The position numbers and the translations under genes are program-made. From a virus: 64,000 bases of DNA. The stretch is taken from positions 39,519 through 103,518 of IMG/VR virus record IMGVR_UViG_3300031857_000057, one strand, 5' to 3'. Within the stretch, counting starts at the first letter, position 1. Each line of letters opens with the position of its first letter. A model generated the notes under the pieces. That model had not been told where the DNA came from. It was given only the letters and a program-made list of their open reading frames with translations, and ran no database searches. Below are positions 1-8,789 of the stretch, piece after piece.

Positions 1-45
1 GATGAGGATATTCTTGTAAAATGGATTGCTATCGGTCCAAGATAA
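1..45 (+). CDS. C-terminal end of an upstream gene (partial)
   Basis: The frame is open from base 1 and ends with TAA at 43-45, giving the last 14 residues (DEDILVKWIAIGPR). It lies 12 nt before the first tail-fibre gene and is probably the end of another tail protein. Too short to assign. Confidence 0.6.
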   Translation, partial: DEDILVKWIAIGPR

Positions 46-57
46 CGGAACAGGACA

Positions 58-2394
58 ATGGCAAAAGCAAAATATAACTCTCCATTTACTGTTGGTAAAA
101 GACAGACGTTATATCTTGATGCAGATGATCCAAGAGTAGAGGGATTTGAAGCAGGCATATCAGCTTCAAGGGCAGGTGCAGAAATTGTTATTGTTAATCC
201 AGGTAATGCTGGATTATTAGTTGGATCTGCAGCATCTGCTAGTCCTAAAAGATATCCATCCTCTGCATCTAACCCAAAAGCATCAGAAGGAAAAACTCCA
301 ACAGATATAAGTAATTTATCTGCTGAATGGCAAACAATATCTGGAGAGCCAGCATTAGTTTTTTCATTTGATATAGATTTAACAAGTCCAGACAATGATG
401 ATGTTGATGCTTTTATATATACTCTAAATACTGGATCTGGAATAACTCCTCCAATATCTTTTACAAAATTAAATAAAACTTCTGACGCACAAGAACTTAT
501 ATTTTATTATTCAGACAATATAAAGTTTTTTGGTATTTTTCAAACAACATTTACTGAATTTAAAGTAAGATCTCGTGATAAAAGTGGTAATGTTGGGCCA
601 GAAGCAACGCTAACCGTTATTCCATCATATGAAAATGATTTGCCAGCACCAAGCATTACTGTTACATCAATAGCGCAAGGATATTCTGTAGATTGGAATC
701 CAATTGTAGAGTTATATAATTATATATCAGTAGAAGAGGTTATATCTAATGCATCAACTGATCCAGCAGCTGGATATGAGCAGGCATATTTAAATAGTAT
801 AAAACCAGCAGTAATCACAACTCCAACACTAGAGGCAAGATGGGTTAGAGCAAGATTTACAGATAAAGCTGGTACATATGGACCATATTCAACAGCATAC
901 AAAGTAACACCTACTAATCCAGTTAGTGCAGACAACATTCCACCAGATGCTCCAGCTTCAGGATCAGTAACCGCTGGTATTGATAATTCCACTGGCGCTA
1001 CTATTGGATTTAATGCCTACGTTGACATATCCTGGTCAGCGGTATCCGATGCCACCTTAAAAGGATATAGGATTAGATTTAGAGAAGACGGAACTAGTAA
1101 TCCATATTCGTATGTAGATTCACCAGGAACTGGAACATCTTTTAGATTAAACGGCTTATCTATAGGAACAACATATCAAATAGGAATTGCTTCATATGAT
1201 GAATTTAATAATACATCTTCTGCCTACACCTCTATAGGAACAGCAATAGCAAATGGAACTCCTTTCATAGGAAAAAATGTAACAACTGTCGGCTATTTTG
1301 GAGCCTCAGCTACTGGAGATACTGGAACATTTAAGTTTGGATACGGAGTACAGGACAGCGGTGGAACAAAACGAGGACTAGTATTTAATTCAAATAACTA
1401 CTGGTACATAGATTCAGCACAATCAGCATTATTTAAACTAGGCGGAGATACAAATAACTATATACAATGGGATGGAACAACATTTATTATTCAAGGTGAC
1501 CTTAGAGCACAAAAGGGTCAATTTGATGGCAATGTTGAAATAAAGTCTGGTGGATCATTATACTCTGGAAATGTTATTGCTGGAAGTTTATCTGGTGCTG
1601 GATTTATTTTAAATACTAGTGGTTTAACTTTTAATTCTTCTTCTGTAAATGGCATAACAACTATTAATGGGTCAACAGGTCTTTTGACTACAAAATCTGC
1701 CAATATTGGTGGATGGGATGTAACTGCTAATACAATAACAAATACAAGCGGTAGTGGTGTGGTTACTCTTGATTCTACAAATGCACAAATAAGATTAACA
1801 AGCGTTAACTATACAGCAGGTATAGCAACACCCAATACAAATTCTACATCTGATATTGTATTTTGGGCAGGTGGAGCAAGAAGTACCGCAGCAGCATTTT
1901 ATGTTACCGCAAACGGTATATTAAATGCAAATGGAGCCATATTGCAAGGTAGATTAACTACTGGGGCATCTCAGGGTGGGGCAGAGATGAAGTTTGGAAC
2001 CAGTGTTGGTGCTAATGGCGAAGATGGATTATATATAAACTCTGCAAATTATTGGTATTCAAATGCAGAGTTTAGCATTGGTGGAGGTATTTTAAACGGC
2101 ACTCATGATTCCGTAATAATAGACTTGTTCAATGGTAACGCTAGTTTCTATATGGTACAAATGCCAACATCGGATGATGACAGTTGGGCAGGAGATCCAA
2201 CTATTACAAAAAGAACATCAGATGATAAACTTGTTCAGGGCAGAAGGTTTATTTATCTTTCCACGATTACTGGAAGCACAACACCAACAAATCCTACGGG
2301 ATGGAACAATACAACAAAAACAGGAACAATTACAGATAGCAATGGTACATCACGCAGCGTCAAGGCTGGTGATATACTAATGATTCAGGAATAA
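58..2394 (+). CDS. Large tail tip/fibre protein with fibronectin III-like domains
   Basis: A 778-residue protein with no signal peptide. Residues about 90-400 hold two or three fibronectin type III-like beta domains (repeated W/Y...Y pattern, 'GTTYQIGIASYDEFNN' near 380). The remainder is Gly/Ser/Thr/Asn-rich and beta-repetitive, ending in a small C-terminal domain, as in phage minor tail and receptor-binding proteins. The ATG at 58 follows the previous stop closely and the next gene starts 3 nt after its stop, so it belongs to a late structural operon. Role in adsorption is inferred from composition and position. Confidence 0.75.
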   Translation: MAKAKYNSPFTVGKRQTLYLDADDPRVEGFEAGISASRAGAEIVIVNPGNAGLLVGSAASASPKRYPSSASNPKASEGKTPTDISNLSAEWQTISGEPALVFSFDIDLTSPDNDDVDAFIYTLNTGSGITPPISFTKLNKTSDAQELIFYYSDNIKFFGIFQTTFTEFKVRSRDKSGNVGPEATLTVIPSYENDLPAPSITVTSIAQGYSVDWNPIVELYNYISVEEVISNASTDPAAGYEQAYLNSIKPAVITTPTLEARWVRARFTDKAGTYGPYSTAYKVTPTNPVSADNIPPDAPASGSVTAGIDNSTGATIGFNAYVDISWSAVSDATLKGYRIRFREDGTSNPYSYVDSPGTGTSFRLNGLSIGTTYQIGIASYDEFNNTSSAYTSIGTAIANGTPFIGKNVTTVGYFGASATGDTGTFKFGYGVQDSGGTKRGLVFNSNNYWYIDSAQSALFKLGGDTNNYIQWDGTTFIIQGDLRAQKGQFDGNVEIKSGGSLYSGNVIAGSLSGAGFILNTSGLTFNSSSVNGITTINGSTGLLTTKSANIGGWDVTANTITNTSGSGVVTLDSTNAQIRLTSVNYTAGIATPNTNSTSDIVFWAGGARSTAAAFYVTANGILNANGAILQGRLTTGASQGGAEMKFGTSVGANGEDGLYINSANYWYSNAEFSIGGGILNGTHDSVIIDLFNGNASFYMVQMPTSDDDSWAGDPTITKRTSDDKLVQGRRFIYLSTITGSTTPTNPTGWNNTTKTGTITDSNGTSRSVKAGDILMIQE

Positions 2395-2397
2395 ACA

Positions 2398-4878
2398 ATG
2401 CCAATTTACAGACTTAATTCTTCTGGACAGTGGAAGAAGTTCTCAAGCCTTTACCGTCTAAACAACTCTGGTGTTTGGAAAAGATTTTCTGCATGGTATA
2501 GGCTAAACTCATCTGGTATTTGGAAAAAATTATTTTCTTCAGAAGAAGGGCCGAGCATAGCTCAACAAGTTGAAATATCTCAATCAACAAATTCAACTAC
2601 TGGACTAGTTACATTAACTGGAACAAATTATCATTGGACAAATTCAACTTCACTTACTTATTATTTTCAATGGTATAACTCAGGTAGTTGGCAAACGATA
2701 GATGTTGGATCAATAACAAATCCAGCATCAGGATCTTCTAATACTAAAACCTATGTAGTTCAGTCATATGACACTAGCACAAATTCAGATAATTTATATA
2801 GATTCAGGGTTGTAGCTACAAATATTGTATTAACTAGCAGCTCTATAAGTAACACAACAACCATTAGTACTCCAAGGGATGTTATAAATGTAACCGCTTC
2901 ACAAGTCGGAACAGATCTTCAAGCTAGTGTTTCATTTACGGTTGGATCATACACTGGTAGTGTAATAATTAAAAGATATAAATATAGTGGGGGAACTTTA
3001 CAAAGTACCACTGAATTTTATAAAACAACGGCTAGCCCAACAACAATAACACTTGATGAATACGGCAAACAATATAGATTTTCTGTTACACCATATACTG
3101 GCAATATTGTTTCTGGAAATGTTACTGGGTACCCTGGTAATGAAAGTTCATTAACAACTCAGTTTACGTCTAATTTTCCACCAACTCCAATACAAACTTC
3201 TAGCCCAACATTATCAAGTACTGGAAACGTTGTAATTGGAACTACTCTTACTGCAAACAGAGGAACTTATCAAAATAATACTATATTTGATGGTAATCCA
3301 GATCTTGCAATACAAACACGAGTTTACGGGTGGGTATTTCCTGGCCCCACACTAACAAATGGAACTACAACAGCTCCGCCTACACCAGACACAACATCTG
3401 GCGGTACACAGTCATTGCTTACTACACAACTTATGGTTAATTATACGTTCTATGCAGTTGATATAGTTATAGCAGCAGATGGTGCATCTACATACTATTA
3501 TTATAGTGATTTAAATGCTCGTGCCTTCATCCCATCATTTTCAGACAACTTTAATAGACTTGCTGGAACTGGATCTCAAGGTCTTGGACAAACCAGCACT
3601 GGCAGTTGGTACTGGTCAACCAATGGCGGATTGTATGGACCACAAACACCGTCAATAAATACTAACAACTTTTCTTGGCAATTAGATACAGAAGAAATAT
3701 CTGGAAGGCAGGCCGTTGTTACTTACACCAATCCTTCTGTTGGAAATAGCGCAACTAATTATCCACTTAAAACTATAAATGTTGGAGATTCTAATGTTGC
3801 CTTAAAGGTATCTGTTTCTGATGGTGGCGGTGGGCCTGGCCTAGCTTTTTGGGTTACAAGTGCTGGCTCTTGGTGGGCAGTAGCACCAGATTATTCTAGC
3901 AGTAGCTCTACATCGTATTCATGCAATACCCCAGTAACTTCGTATTCTTGTTATACTCCAGTATCAGTAACTAGCTACACATGTAATACTCCACAAACTA
4001 TAACTACTTATGGTTGCGGCGGCAGCGCCTCCACTTCATTTTGTCCAGATGATTTTACTACAGAATATAATGCATTTACAGTAGGTAGAAGATGTAGTGG
4101 ATGCTCAAGCACAACATCATATTCGTATTCTTGCGGAACAGATCAATATGTTTCAAACGATCCTGGAACAGTTGTTGCTTGTAATTCGCCATCACATAAT
4201 GGGCAACCATGCTATAAGCTGTTTGTTGGAGAGTTTGGAATTCAGTGGATAGTAAGATATTGTAGTGTTAGTTCTACAACAAGTTATTCTTATTCAACAG
4301 TTAACTCAAGCACAACAAGTGGATGTACTGGTGGTCCAATTTCAACCGATGCATCTGGAACTGGTTGTGGAGGATGCACAGTGTCAAGTTCAACAGTTAC
4401 TACGTGTACTGGTGGTCCAATAGGAACTAATTCAAGCGGATCTGGTTGTGGTGGATGTGGAGTTTCTTCTTCAACATCTTGCAGTGGAGGCCCAATATCA
4501 ACAGATTCCAGCGGTTCTGGCTGTGGAGGATGTTCAGTTTCTTCTTCAACCACTGTAACATATACAAGTACAATTAAAATATTATCTTCAGTTGGTAGTA
4601 CTGTAACAAGTCAATACAGTCAAACAGTAGCCACTAGCAATTCTGCCTTTATTCCAATATATGGACTATCAGTTGAAACATCTAATAATACTATTACAGC
4701 AAAGGCATATTCAAATACAGCGGTTACAAATCAACTAGGATCAACTTTAACCGCTACCCCATCTAGTCCAACAAAATCCATTGCTGGTGATTCTGCTGTT
4801 GGTATAATTAATACTCCAACGGTAGCTAATAGAATAACTGGCAATAGACTTGACGATTTCGTGTATACTAATGTATAA
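2398..4878 (+). CDS. Tail fibre with split lectin-like domain and Cys-rich insertion
   Basis: 826 residues. Residues about 4-48 are three tandem 15-residue repeats (YRLNSSGxWKKFS). Fibronectin-like beta domains follow to about residue 370. Residues about 380-826 look like a concanavalin/LamG-type jelly roll (starts 'DNFNRLAGTGS', ends with a QLGSTLTATPS strand), interrupted at about 500-720 by an insertion with some 30 cysteines, including three repeats of C-x-G-G-P-I...G-x-G-C-G-G-C. The rest of the protein is almost free of cysteine. Likely the receptor-binding fibre; the insertion may form disulfides or bind metal (inference). Confidence 0.75.
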   Translation: MPIYRLNSSGQWKKFSSLYRLNNSGVWKRFSAWYRLNSSGIWKKLFSSEEGPSIAQQVEISQSTNSTTGLVTLTGTNYHWTNSTSLTYYFQWYNSGSWQTIDVGSITNPASGSSNTKTYVVQSYDTSTNSDNLYRFRVVATNIVLTSSSISNTTTISTPRDVINVTASQVGTDLQASVSFTVGSYTGSVIIKRYKYSGGTLQSTTEFYKTTASPTTITLDEYGKQYRFSVTPYTGNIVSGNVTGYPGNESSLTTQFTSNFPPTPIQTSSPTLSSTGNVVIGTTLTANRGTYQNNTIFDGNPDLAIQTRVYGWVFPGPTLTNGTTTAPPTPDTTSGGTQSLLTTQLMVNYTFYAVDIVIAADGASTYYYYSDLNARAFIPSFSDNFNRLAGTGSQGLGQTSTGSWYWSTNGGLYGPQTPSINTNNFSWQLDTEEISGRQAVVTYTNPSVGNSATNYPLKTINVGDSNVALKVSVSDGGGGPGLAFWVTSAGSWWAVAPDYSSSSSTSYSCNTPVTSYSCYTPVSVTSYTCNTPQTITTYGCGGSASTSFCPDDFTTEYNAFTVGRRCSGCSSTTSYSYSCGTDQYVSNDPGTVVACNSPSHNGQPCYKLFVGEFGIQWIVRYCSVSSTTSYSYSTVNSSTTSGCTGGPISTDASGTGCGGCTVSSSTVTTCTGGPIGTNSSGSGCGGCGVSSSTSCSGGPISTDSSGSGCGGCSVSSSTTVTYTSTIKILSSVGSTVTSQYSQTVATSNSAFIPIYGLSVETSNNTITAKAYSNTAVTNQLGSTLTATPSSPTKSIAGDSAVGIINTPTVANRITGNRLDDFVYTNV

Positions 4879-4896
4879 TAGAAAAAAGGAGAAAAC

Positions 4897-5121
4897 ATGG
4901 AAACCCCCCCAATTAAATTAGCATTCATTATAGATAATGAGGTTGCTGATATTTTACATACTGATGAAAGATTGTCTGCGATTTTTTTGAGCAATCCAGT
5001 TGTCTTAGATGTTACAGATAAGATTAATTTTAATCCAAATGCTGTTTTGCCTGGTATGATCTATAATCCTGAAACTGACGAGTATGTAATGCCAGAAATA
5101 ACAGAAGGTGAAAATGTCTAA
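4897..5121 (+). CDS. Small protein after the tail fibre, unknown
   Basis: 74 residues with a strong AAAAAGGAG ribosome-binding site just before the ATG. The N-terminal half (IKLAFIIDNEVADIL) resembles a short beta-alpha unit; the C-terminus is acidic. Small proteins of this sort often follow tail-fibre genes and may be assembly factors or fibre-tip partners. Function not assigned. Confidence 0.7.
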   Translation: METPPIKLAFIIDNEVADILHTDERLSAIFLSNPVVLDVTDKINFNPNAVLPGMIYNPETDEYVMPEITEGENV

Positions 5122-5413
5122 AAGCCCTTGGCAGATATGGAAAGAAAAGCAGCCTGGAGATTCAGTAAGACCTTGGGATTTGATTAATCCTAATATTGGT
5201 AGGGTAGATGATGAGACCTATAGGCTTAGATTTGAAGAAGGCTGCATGAAATGTCCATCTCTGATACAATTGACTAAGACCTGCAAAAAGTGTGGTTGCT
5301 TTATGACTGAAAAGGCAAAACTTCCACATGCTTCCTGCCCGCTGGGTAAATGGGGAGCAGTACAAGATGTACCAGATATTGTAGATGACGAGGGAAACAT
5401 TATACAAAGGTGA
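5114..5413 (+). CDS. Small cysteine-rich, probably zinc-binding protein
   Basis: 99 residues from the ATG at 5114 (a GTG at 5108 is also in frame), overlapping the previous gene by 8 nt. Residues about 45-85 carry C-x2-C, then C-x2-C-x-C and a last C in 'HASCPLGKWG', a pattern seen in small phage zinc-binding proteins. Probable role is protein or nucleic-acid binding; nothing more specific can be said. Confidence 0.7.
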   Translation: MSKSPWQIWKEKQPGDSVRPWDLINPNIGRVDDETYRLRFEEGCMKCPSLIQLTKTCKKCGCFMTEKAKLPHASCPLGKWGAVQDVPDIVDDEGNIIQR

Positions 5414-5416
5414 TTT

Positions 5417-5632
5417 ATGGAATTAACAAGTGATGAAAAAAGAGCCATCTTAGAAAGTCATATTAAAAATGCTTTGACAAATATTTATAATTTGCAGATC
5501 TCTTTACTTGCTGAACAAGCAAAAGAAAATCCTAACTCTGACATTGTAAATAATCTTTCAGAGCAAAAAACTAACGAAGAAGCAAAGCGAGATGTTTTGT
5601 TACAAGAGTTAGAGAATTTGCCAAATGACTGA
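5417..5632 (+). CDS. Small helical protein, unknown
   Basis: 71 residues, charged and predominantly helical with coiled-coil character (ILESHIKNALTNIYNLQISL). It starts 3 nt after the preceding stop and overlaps the next gene by 8 nt. It resembles the next small protein in size and composition; both could be assembly or accessory factors. No family recognised. Confidence 0.65.
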   Translation: MELTSDEKRAILESHIKNALTNIYNLQISLLAEQAKENPNSDIVNNLSEQKTNEEAKRDVLLQELENLPND

Positions 5633-5822
5633 AAAAAATGAATTAATTGCAATTGTATTGCAGCAGCGAATTGGTGAACTGGTTGCTAACTACGAAACTC
5701 AAATTGCAGTATTGCGGGCAGAAATAACAGAAATGATTAATAATAATAAACAAAAAGCTGCAGATAAATATTCTGAAGATTTATTATCAAAGATAGCAGA
5801 CAATAAAAATGATGTCTTGTAA
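5625..5822 (+). CDS. Small coiled-coil protein, unknown
   Basis: 65 residues, heptad-like through most of its length (ELVANYETQIAVLRAEI). Overlaps its neighbours on both sides (8 and 14 nt), which implies translational coupling. No family recognised. Confidence 0.65.
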   Translation: MTEKNELIAIVLQQRIGELVANYETQIAVLRAEITEMINNNKQKAADKYSEDLLSKIADNKNDVL

Positions 5823-6000
5823 AAGATGCAGTGGCAGAGTTTTTGTAGATAGACAATATAGTAGCGCTATTCATTTAGAAACATTTTGTATCATGTGTGG
5901 TCAAAGAAAATTTTTTCATCCACCACAAGATAGTGCGGAGGGTTTGTGGCTACTGGAAAAAGAAAGATTGTTAGCCAAGAGTACAATAACGACCCTGTAA
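5809..6000 (+). CDS. Zinc-ribbon microprotein
   Basis: 63 residues (or 62 from the ATG at 5812). C-x2-C near the N-terminus (SCKRCSG) and C-x2-C at about residue 27 (FCIMCGQ) form a four-cysteine zinc ribbon, followed by a helical tail. Such proteins often bind nucleic acid. It overlaps the next gene by 55 nt, so one of the two starts could be wrong. Confidence 0.6.
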   Translation: MMSCKRCSGRVFVDRQYSSAIHLETFCIMCGQRKFFHPPQDSAEGLWLLEKERLLAKSTITTL

Positions 6001-6488
6001 TTTCTGGGAATAAAAAGGTCTGGTTTCTTAATGGAGACCTTGTAAGACTACACCACAGTTCAAGATCCACAGGAATGGTTACTGTTTATAACATAACAAA
6101 AGATAGATTAGAAAGTTGTCTAAGATCTGATTTTAGAAAGAATAGACAAAAAGCTTATACTGTAGCAGAAACTGCAGTGCTTGTCAATAGGCATCGTAAA
6201 TACTTTCCTAGATTAATTAAATGGGGTGTTATTCCACCACCAATTGGCTCTAAGCTTAATGGAGAAAGAGGATGGCAAATAAGATCGTATTACTCTGAAT
6301 CACAAGTAAAAGAGATACGTGATATACTGGCATCTAGACACATTGGAAGACCAAGAAGAGACAATTTAATAACTAATAATCAAACGCCTACATCTCAAGA
6401 ATTGACACGCAGAATGGGCGATGGTATACTTACATATACAAAAACTCCAGACGGTAGATTCATACCAGTTTGGACAGAGAGCATATAG
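5946..6488 (+). CDS. Probable DNA-binding protein with MerR/excisionase-like helix-turn-helix
   Basis: 180 residues from a GTG start at 5946. The central region (about 70-125, 'YTVAETAVLVNRHRKYFPRLIKWG') resembles the winged helix of MerR/excisionase-type binding domains, followed by basic 'RHIGRPRRDN'. The long overlap with the preceding gene makes the exact start uncertain; the match begins well inside the protein. Located ahead of the replication genes, it could be a transcription or replication regulator (inference). Confidence 0.6.
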   Translation: MATGKRKIVSQEYNNDPVISGNKKVWFLNGDLVRLHHSSRSTGMVTVYNITKDRLESCLRSDFRKNRQKAYTVAETAVLVNRHRKYFPRLIKWGVIPPPIGSKLNGERGWQIRSYYSESQVKEIRDILASRHIGRPRRDNLITNNQTPTSQELTRRMGDGILTYTKTPDGRFIPVWTESI

Positions 6489-6504
6489 AGCCTGGGGAGG
6501 GCAA

Positions 6505-6711
6505 ATGCAAAACGAAGAAACAAAGATTAACGTAACTTTGGGTTACACACTTAATTTAGGAAACTTTCAATCACTCAGGTTAGATCTTGGTATTGTTGAT
6601 TCTAGACGTGATGGTGAGAATATAGATCAGGCATTTGAGAGAGTCTATAAGTTTGTTGAAGACAAGCTTACCTCTAAAATCAATGAAGCCAAGGTTGAGC
6701 TAGAATCCTAA
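6505..6711 (+). CDS. Small beta/alpha protein, unknown
   Basis: 68 residues. The ATG at 6505 is chosen because GGGGAGGG lies immediately upstream (6494-6501), although the frame is open further 5'. Beta strands (INVTLGYTLNLG) are followed by a helix with 'DQAFERVYKFVEDKL'. Phage genomes often have such a protein near the helicase gene; function unknown. Confidence 0.65.
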   Translation: MQNEETKINVTLGYTLNLGNFQSLRLDLGIVDSRRDGENIDQAFERVYKFVEDKLTSKINEAKVELES

Positions 6712-7019
6712 TGGCTGAACGCAAAGACCGAATGGCTTTGCTCAGTCGCTACAATAAATATTATTTGCAGAGATATGAGCAAAAGTCTAATCTCAATCTT
6801 AATGTAGAGCAGTGGGCTGCAGATGCCCTTGTTGAGTCATATGGCCTAAAAGGTTGTTATGATTTATTAGATTATTATTTTAAAATAGCTCAAGATCCTT
6901 CATGGAATTATTTTGCATATAATGCAGAAAAAATTCTATCTGGTAAACTTGAAGTTGAACAGGACAAAAAAGATAGACAGTATCGTAGAGAGCTTGCTAG
7001 GAAGTGGTTAAGTGAATAA
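6711..7019 (+). CDS. Unknown protein directly upstream of the helicase; candidate helicase loader
   Basis: 102 residues, largely helical, with a basic C-terminus (KKDRQYRRELARKW). It overlaps the preceding gene by 1 nt and the replicative helicase by 8 nt. Helicase loaders in several phages are small helical proteins encoded beside the helicase; that is the only basis for the suggestion. No motif seen. Confidence 0.6.
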   Translation: MAERKDRMALLSRYNKYYLQRYEQKSNLNLNVEQWAADALVESYGLKGCYDLLDYYFKIAQDPSWNYFAYNAEKILSGKLEVEQDKKDRQYRRELARKWLSE

Positions 7020-8232
7020 TTCAGAAGCAAAAGTAATATCTGCAGTATTAAATGACAAACAAATGCATGTCTTGCTTCAAGCTAACCTAGATAATTTACT
7101 TAGAACTCATAACGATGTATGGAATTTTGTTAGACATTATTTTGATATTAATGGATCTGTTCCACCATCTTCACTTGTAGTTGAAAAGTTCCGTGACTTT
7201 CAGGTAATACCAGATATTGGTGCGACTAAACATCATCTTGATGAATTACAAACAGAATATTTAAATGATAGCCTTAAGGATATATTGAGAACTGCTGCTA
7301 CAGATGTTCAGGGTGGCAACGGTACACAAGCACTTGAACAACTTATTACTAAGACTTCAGAACTAAAAAAGAACACATCAGCAATTAGAGATGTTGATGT
7401 AACTGATATTGATTCCGCTGTTTCTTATTACGAAAACGTCCAAAAGATGAAAGAGTCTGGGCAAGTAGGAATCAAGACTGGCTTGCCAGGGTTTGACAAT
7501 TATCTCCCATCTGGAATTATGCCAGGTCAGCTTGGGGTGTTCTTGGCATACCCAGGAATTGGAAAATCCTGGCTTGCTCTTTACTTTGCAGTACAGGCTT
7601 GGAAGCAAGGAAGATCTCCCCTTATCATATCTCTTGAAATGAGTGAGACAGAAGTACGTAATCGTGTATATGCGATTATGGGCGAAGGTCTTTGGTCACA
7701 TCGTAAACTTAGCAATGGTGAAGTAGAAATTGATATGTTGAAAAAATGGCATGCAAGTAAACTTGATGGCAAGCCTGCTTTCCATATCATATCCAATGAT
7801 TCTGGTGGAGAAGTTACTCCATCTGTTATTCGTGGAAAGATTGATCAGTACAAACCAGACTTTGTTATTGTTGACTATCTACAGCTAATGTCTCCTAACC
7901 AAAGGTCTGAAAATGAAACGGTACGAATGAAAAACCTTTCACGAGAACTTAAGCTAATGGCTATTAGTGAAGAGGTTCCTATTATTGCTATTTCATCTGC
8001 TACGCCAGATGATGTAAAAGATCTTAGTAGTGCTCCCACACTTGGTCAAACTGCTTGGTCAAGACAGATTGCATATGATGCTGACTGGGTTATGGCACTT
8101 GGTCGTGCTACAAATAGTGATATTATTGAGTGTGTATTTAGAAAAAATAGAAATGGTTTTATGGGAGACTTTTTGGTTCAAGTAGATTTTGACAGAGGAT
8201 ATTACAAGTATAAAGACTTTGAAGAAAAATAA
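7012..8232 (+). CDS. dnaB: Replicative DNA helicase, DnaB-type
   Basis: 406 residues, GTG start overlapping the upstream gene. An N-terminal helical domain (1-110) precedes a RecA-fold motor: Walker A 'AYPGIGKSW' at about 180-188, Walker B 'FVIVDYLQLM' at about 285, and an arginine-finger region near the C-terminus (FRKNRNGFMGDF). The first glycine of the P-loop is replaced by alanine. Unwinds the replication fork with the primase encoded nearby. The protein is slightly shorter than bacterial DnaB (about 450-470). Confidence 0.9.
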   Translation: MNNSEAKVISAVLNDKQMHVLLQANLDNLLRTHNDVWNFVRHYFDINGSVPPSSLVVEKFRDFQVIPDIGATKHHLDELQTEYLNDSLKDILRTAATDVQGGNGTQALEQLITKTSELKKNTSAIRDVDVTDIDSAVSYYENVQKMKESGQVGIKTGLPGFDNYLPSGIMPGQLGVFLAYPGIGKSWLALYFAVQAWKQGRSPLIISLEMSETEVRNRVYAIMGEGLWSHRKLSNGEVEIDMLKKWHASKLDGKPAFHIISNDSGGEVTPSVIRGKIDQYKPDFVIVDYLQLMSPNQRSENETVRMKNLSRELKLMAISEEVPIIAISSATPDDVKDLSSAPTLGQTAWSRQIAYDADWVMALGRATNSDIIECVFRKNRNGFMGDFLVQVDFDRGYYKYKDFEEK

Positions 8233-8233
8233 T

Positions 8234-8788
8234 ATGACTATAACTCCAAGAATTGATAATGGTATTGTTACTGTTTATTCTAATGATATAGACCCAAACT
8301 ACTGGATTGATATTTTAGAAAAGGTAAGCAAAGACTCCTATCCATTTGAACATGTAGAGCGTAGACCACATCAAACTATGGAGATACCAGCCTTGTACGA
8401 TAGGCGTGATAGCTATACATCGCTTGAGGTTCGTGCAATGTTTTATAACATACTAAATCAGTCTCTTATTGATTTTATGAAAAAAAACAATATGAATAAG
8501 ATGGAGCCATTACGAAACACAATAACAGCATCAAAACTTTTACCATCTATTCCAATGAACGCTCATCAAGATATTACAGATTCACGAATAGACAGTTTTA
8601 TTGCTCAACTATATATTAATGATGATTATGAAGGTGGCGAACTATTTTTTCCAGAGCACGGATACGCCTATAAACCAAAAGCTGGCGATATGGCATATTA
8701 TAAAATGAACAACATGCACGGTGTACTTGAAACAAAATCTGGATTAAGGTATACTATAGGATATAGTTTATTGGGGCCGTACTATTAA
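8234..8788 (+). CDS. 2-oxoglutarate/Fe(II)-dependent oxygenase (prolyl-4-hydroxylase-like)
   Basis: 184 residues; the ATG at 8234 lies right after the helicase stop. The double-stranded beta-helix motifs are visible: HxD (H-Q-D in 'MNAHQDITD'), 'INDDYEGGELFFPEHG', the distal His in 'NNMHGVLETKSG' and an Arg shortly after for 2-oxoglutarate. Hydroxylates an unknown substrate (protein side chain or nucleic acid). Two other 2OG oxygenases are in the window (30119 and 47401). Sitting inside the replication operon suggests a DNA- or replisome-related substrate, but this is inference. Confidence 0.8.
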   Translation: MTITPRIDNGIVTVYSNDIDPNYWIDILEKVSKDSYPFEHVERRPHQTMEIPALYDRRDSYTSLEVRAMFYNILNQSLIDFMKKNNMNKMEPLRNTITASKLLPSIPMNAHQDITDSRIDSFIAQLYINDDYEGGELFFPEHGYAYKPKAGDMAYYKMNNMHGVLETKSGLRYTIGYSLLGPYY

Positions 8789-8789
8789 A

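Noticed and set aside
4290-4553. Proline-rich reverse-strand reading frame opposite the fibre gene
   Set aside because: It mirrors the Ser/Gly/Cys repeats of the real gene and has no ribosome-binding site.
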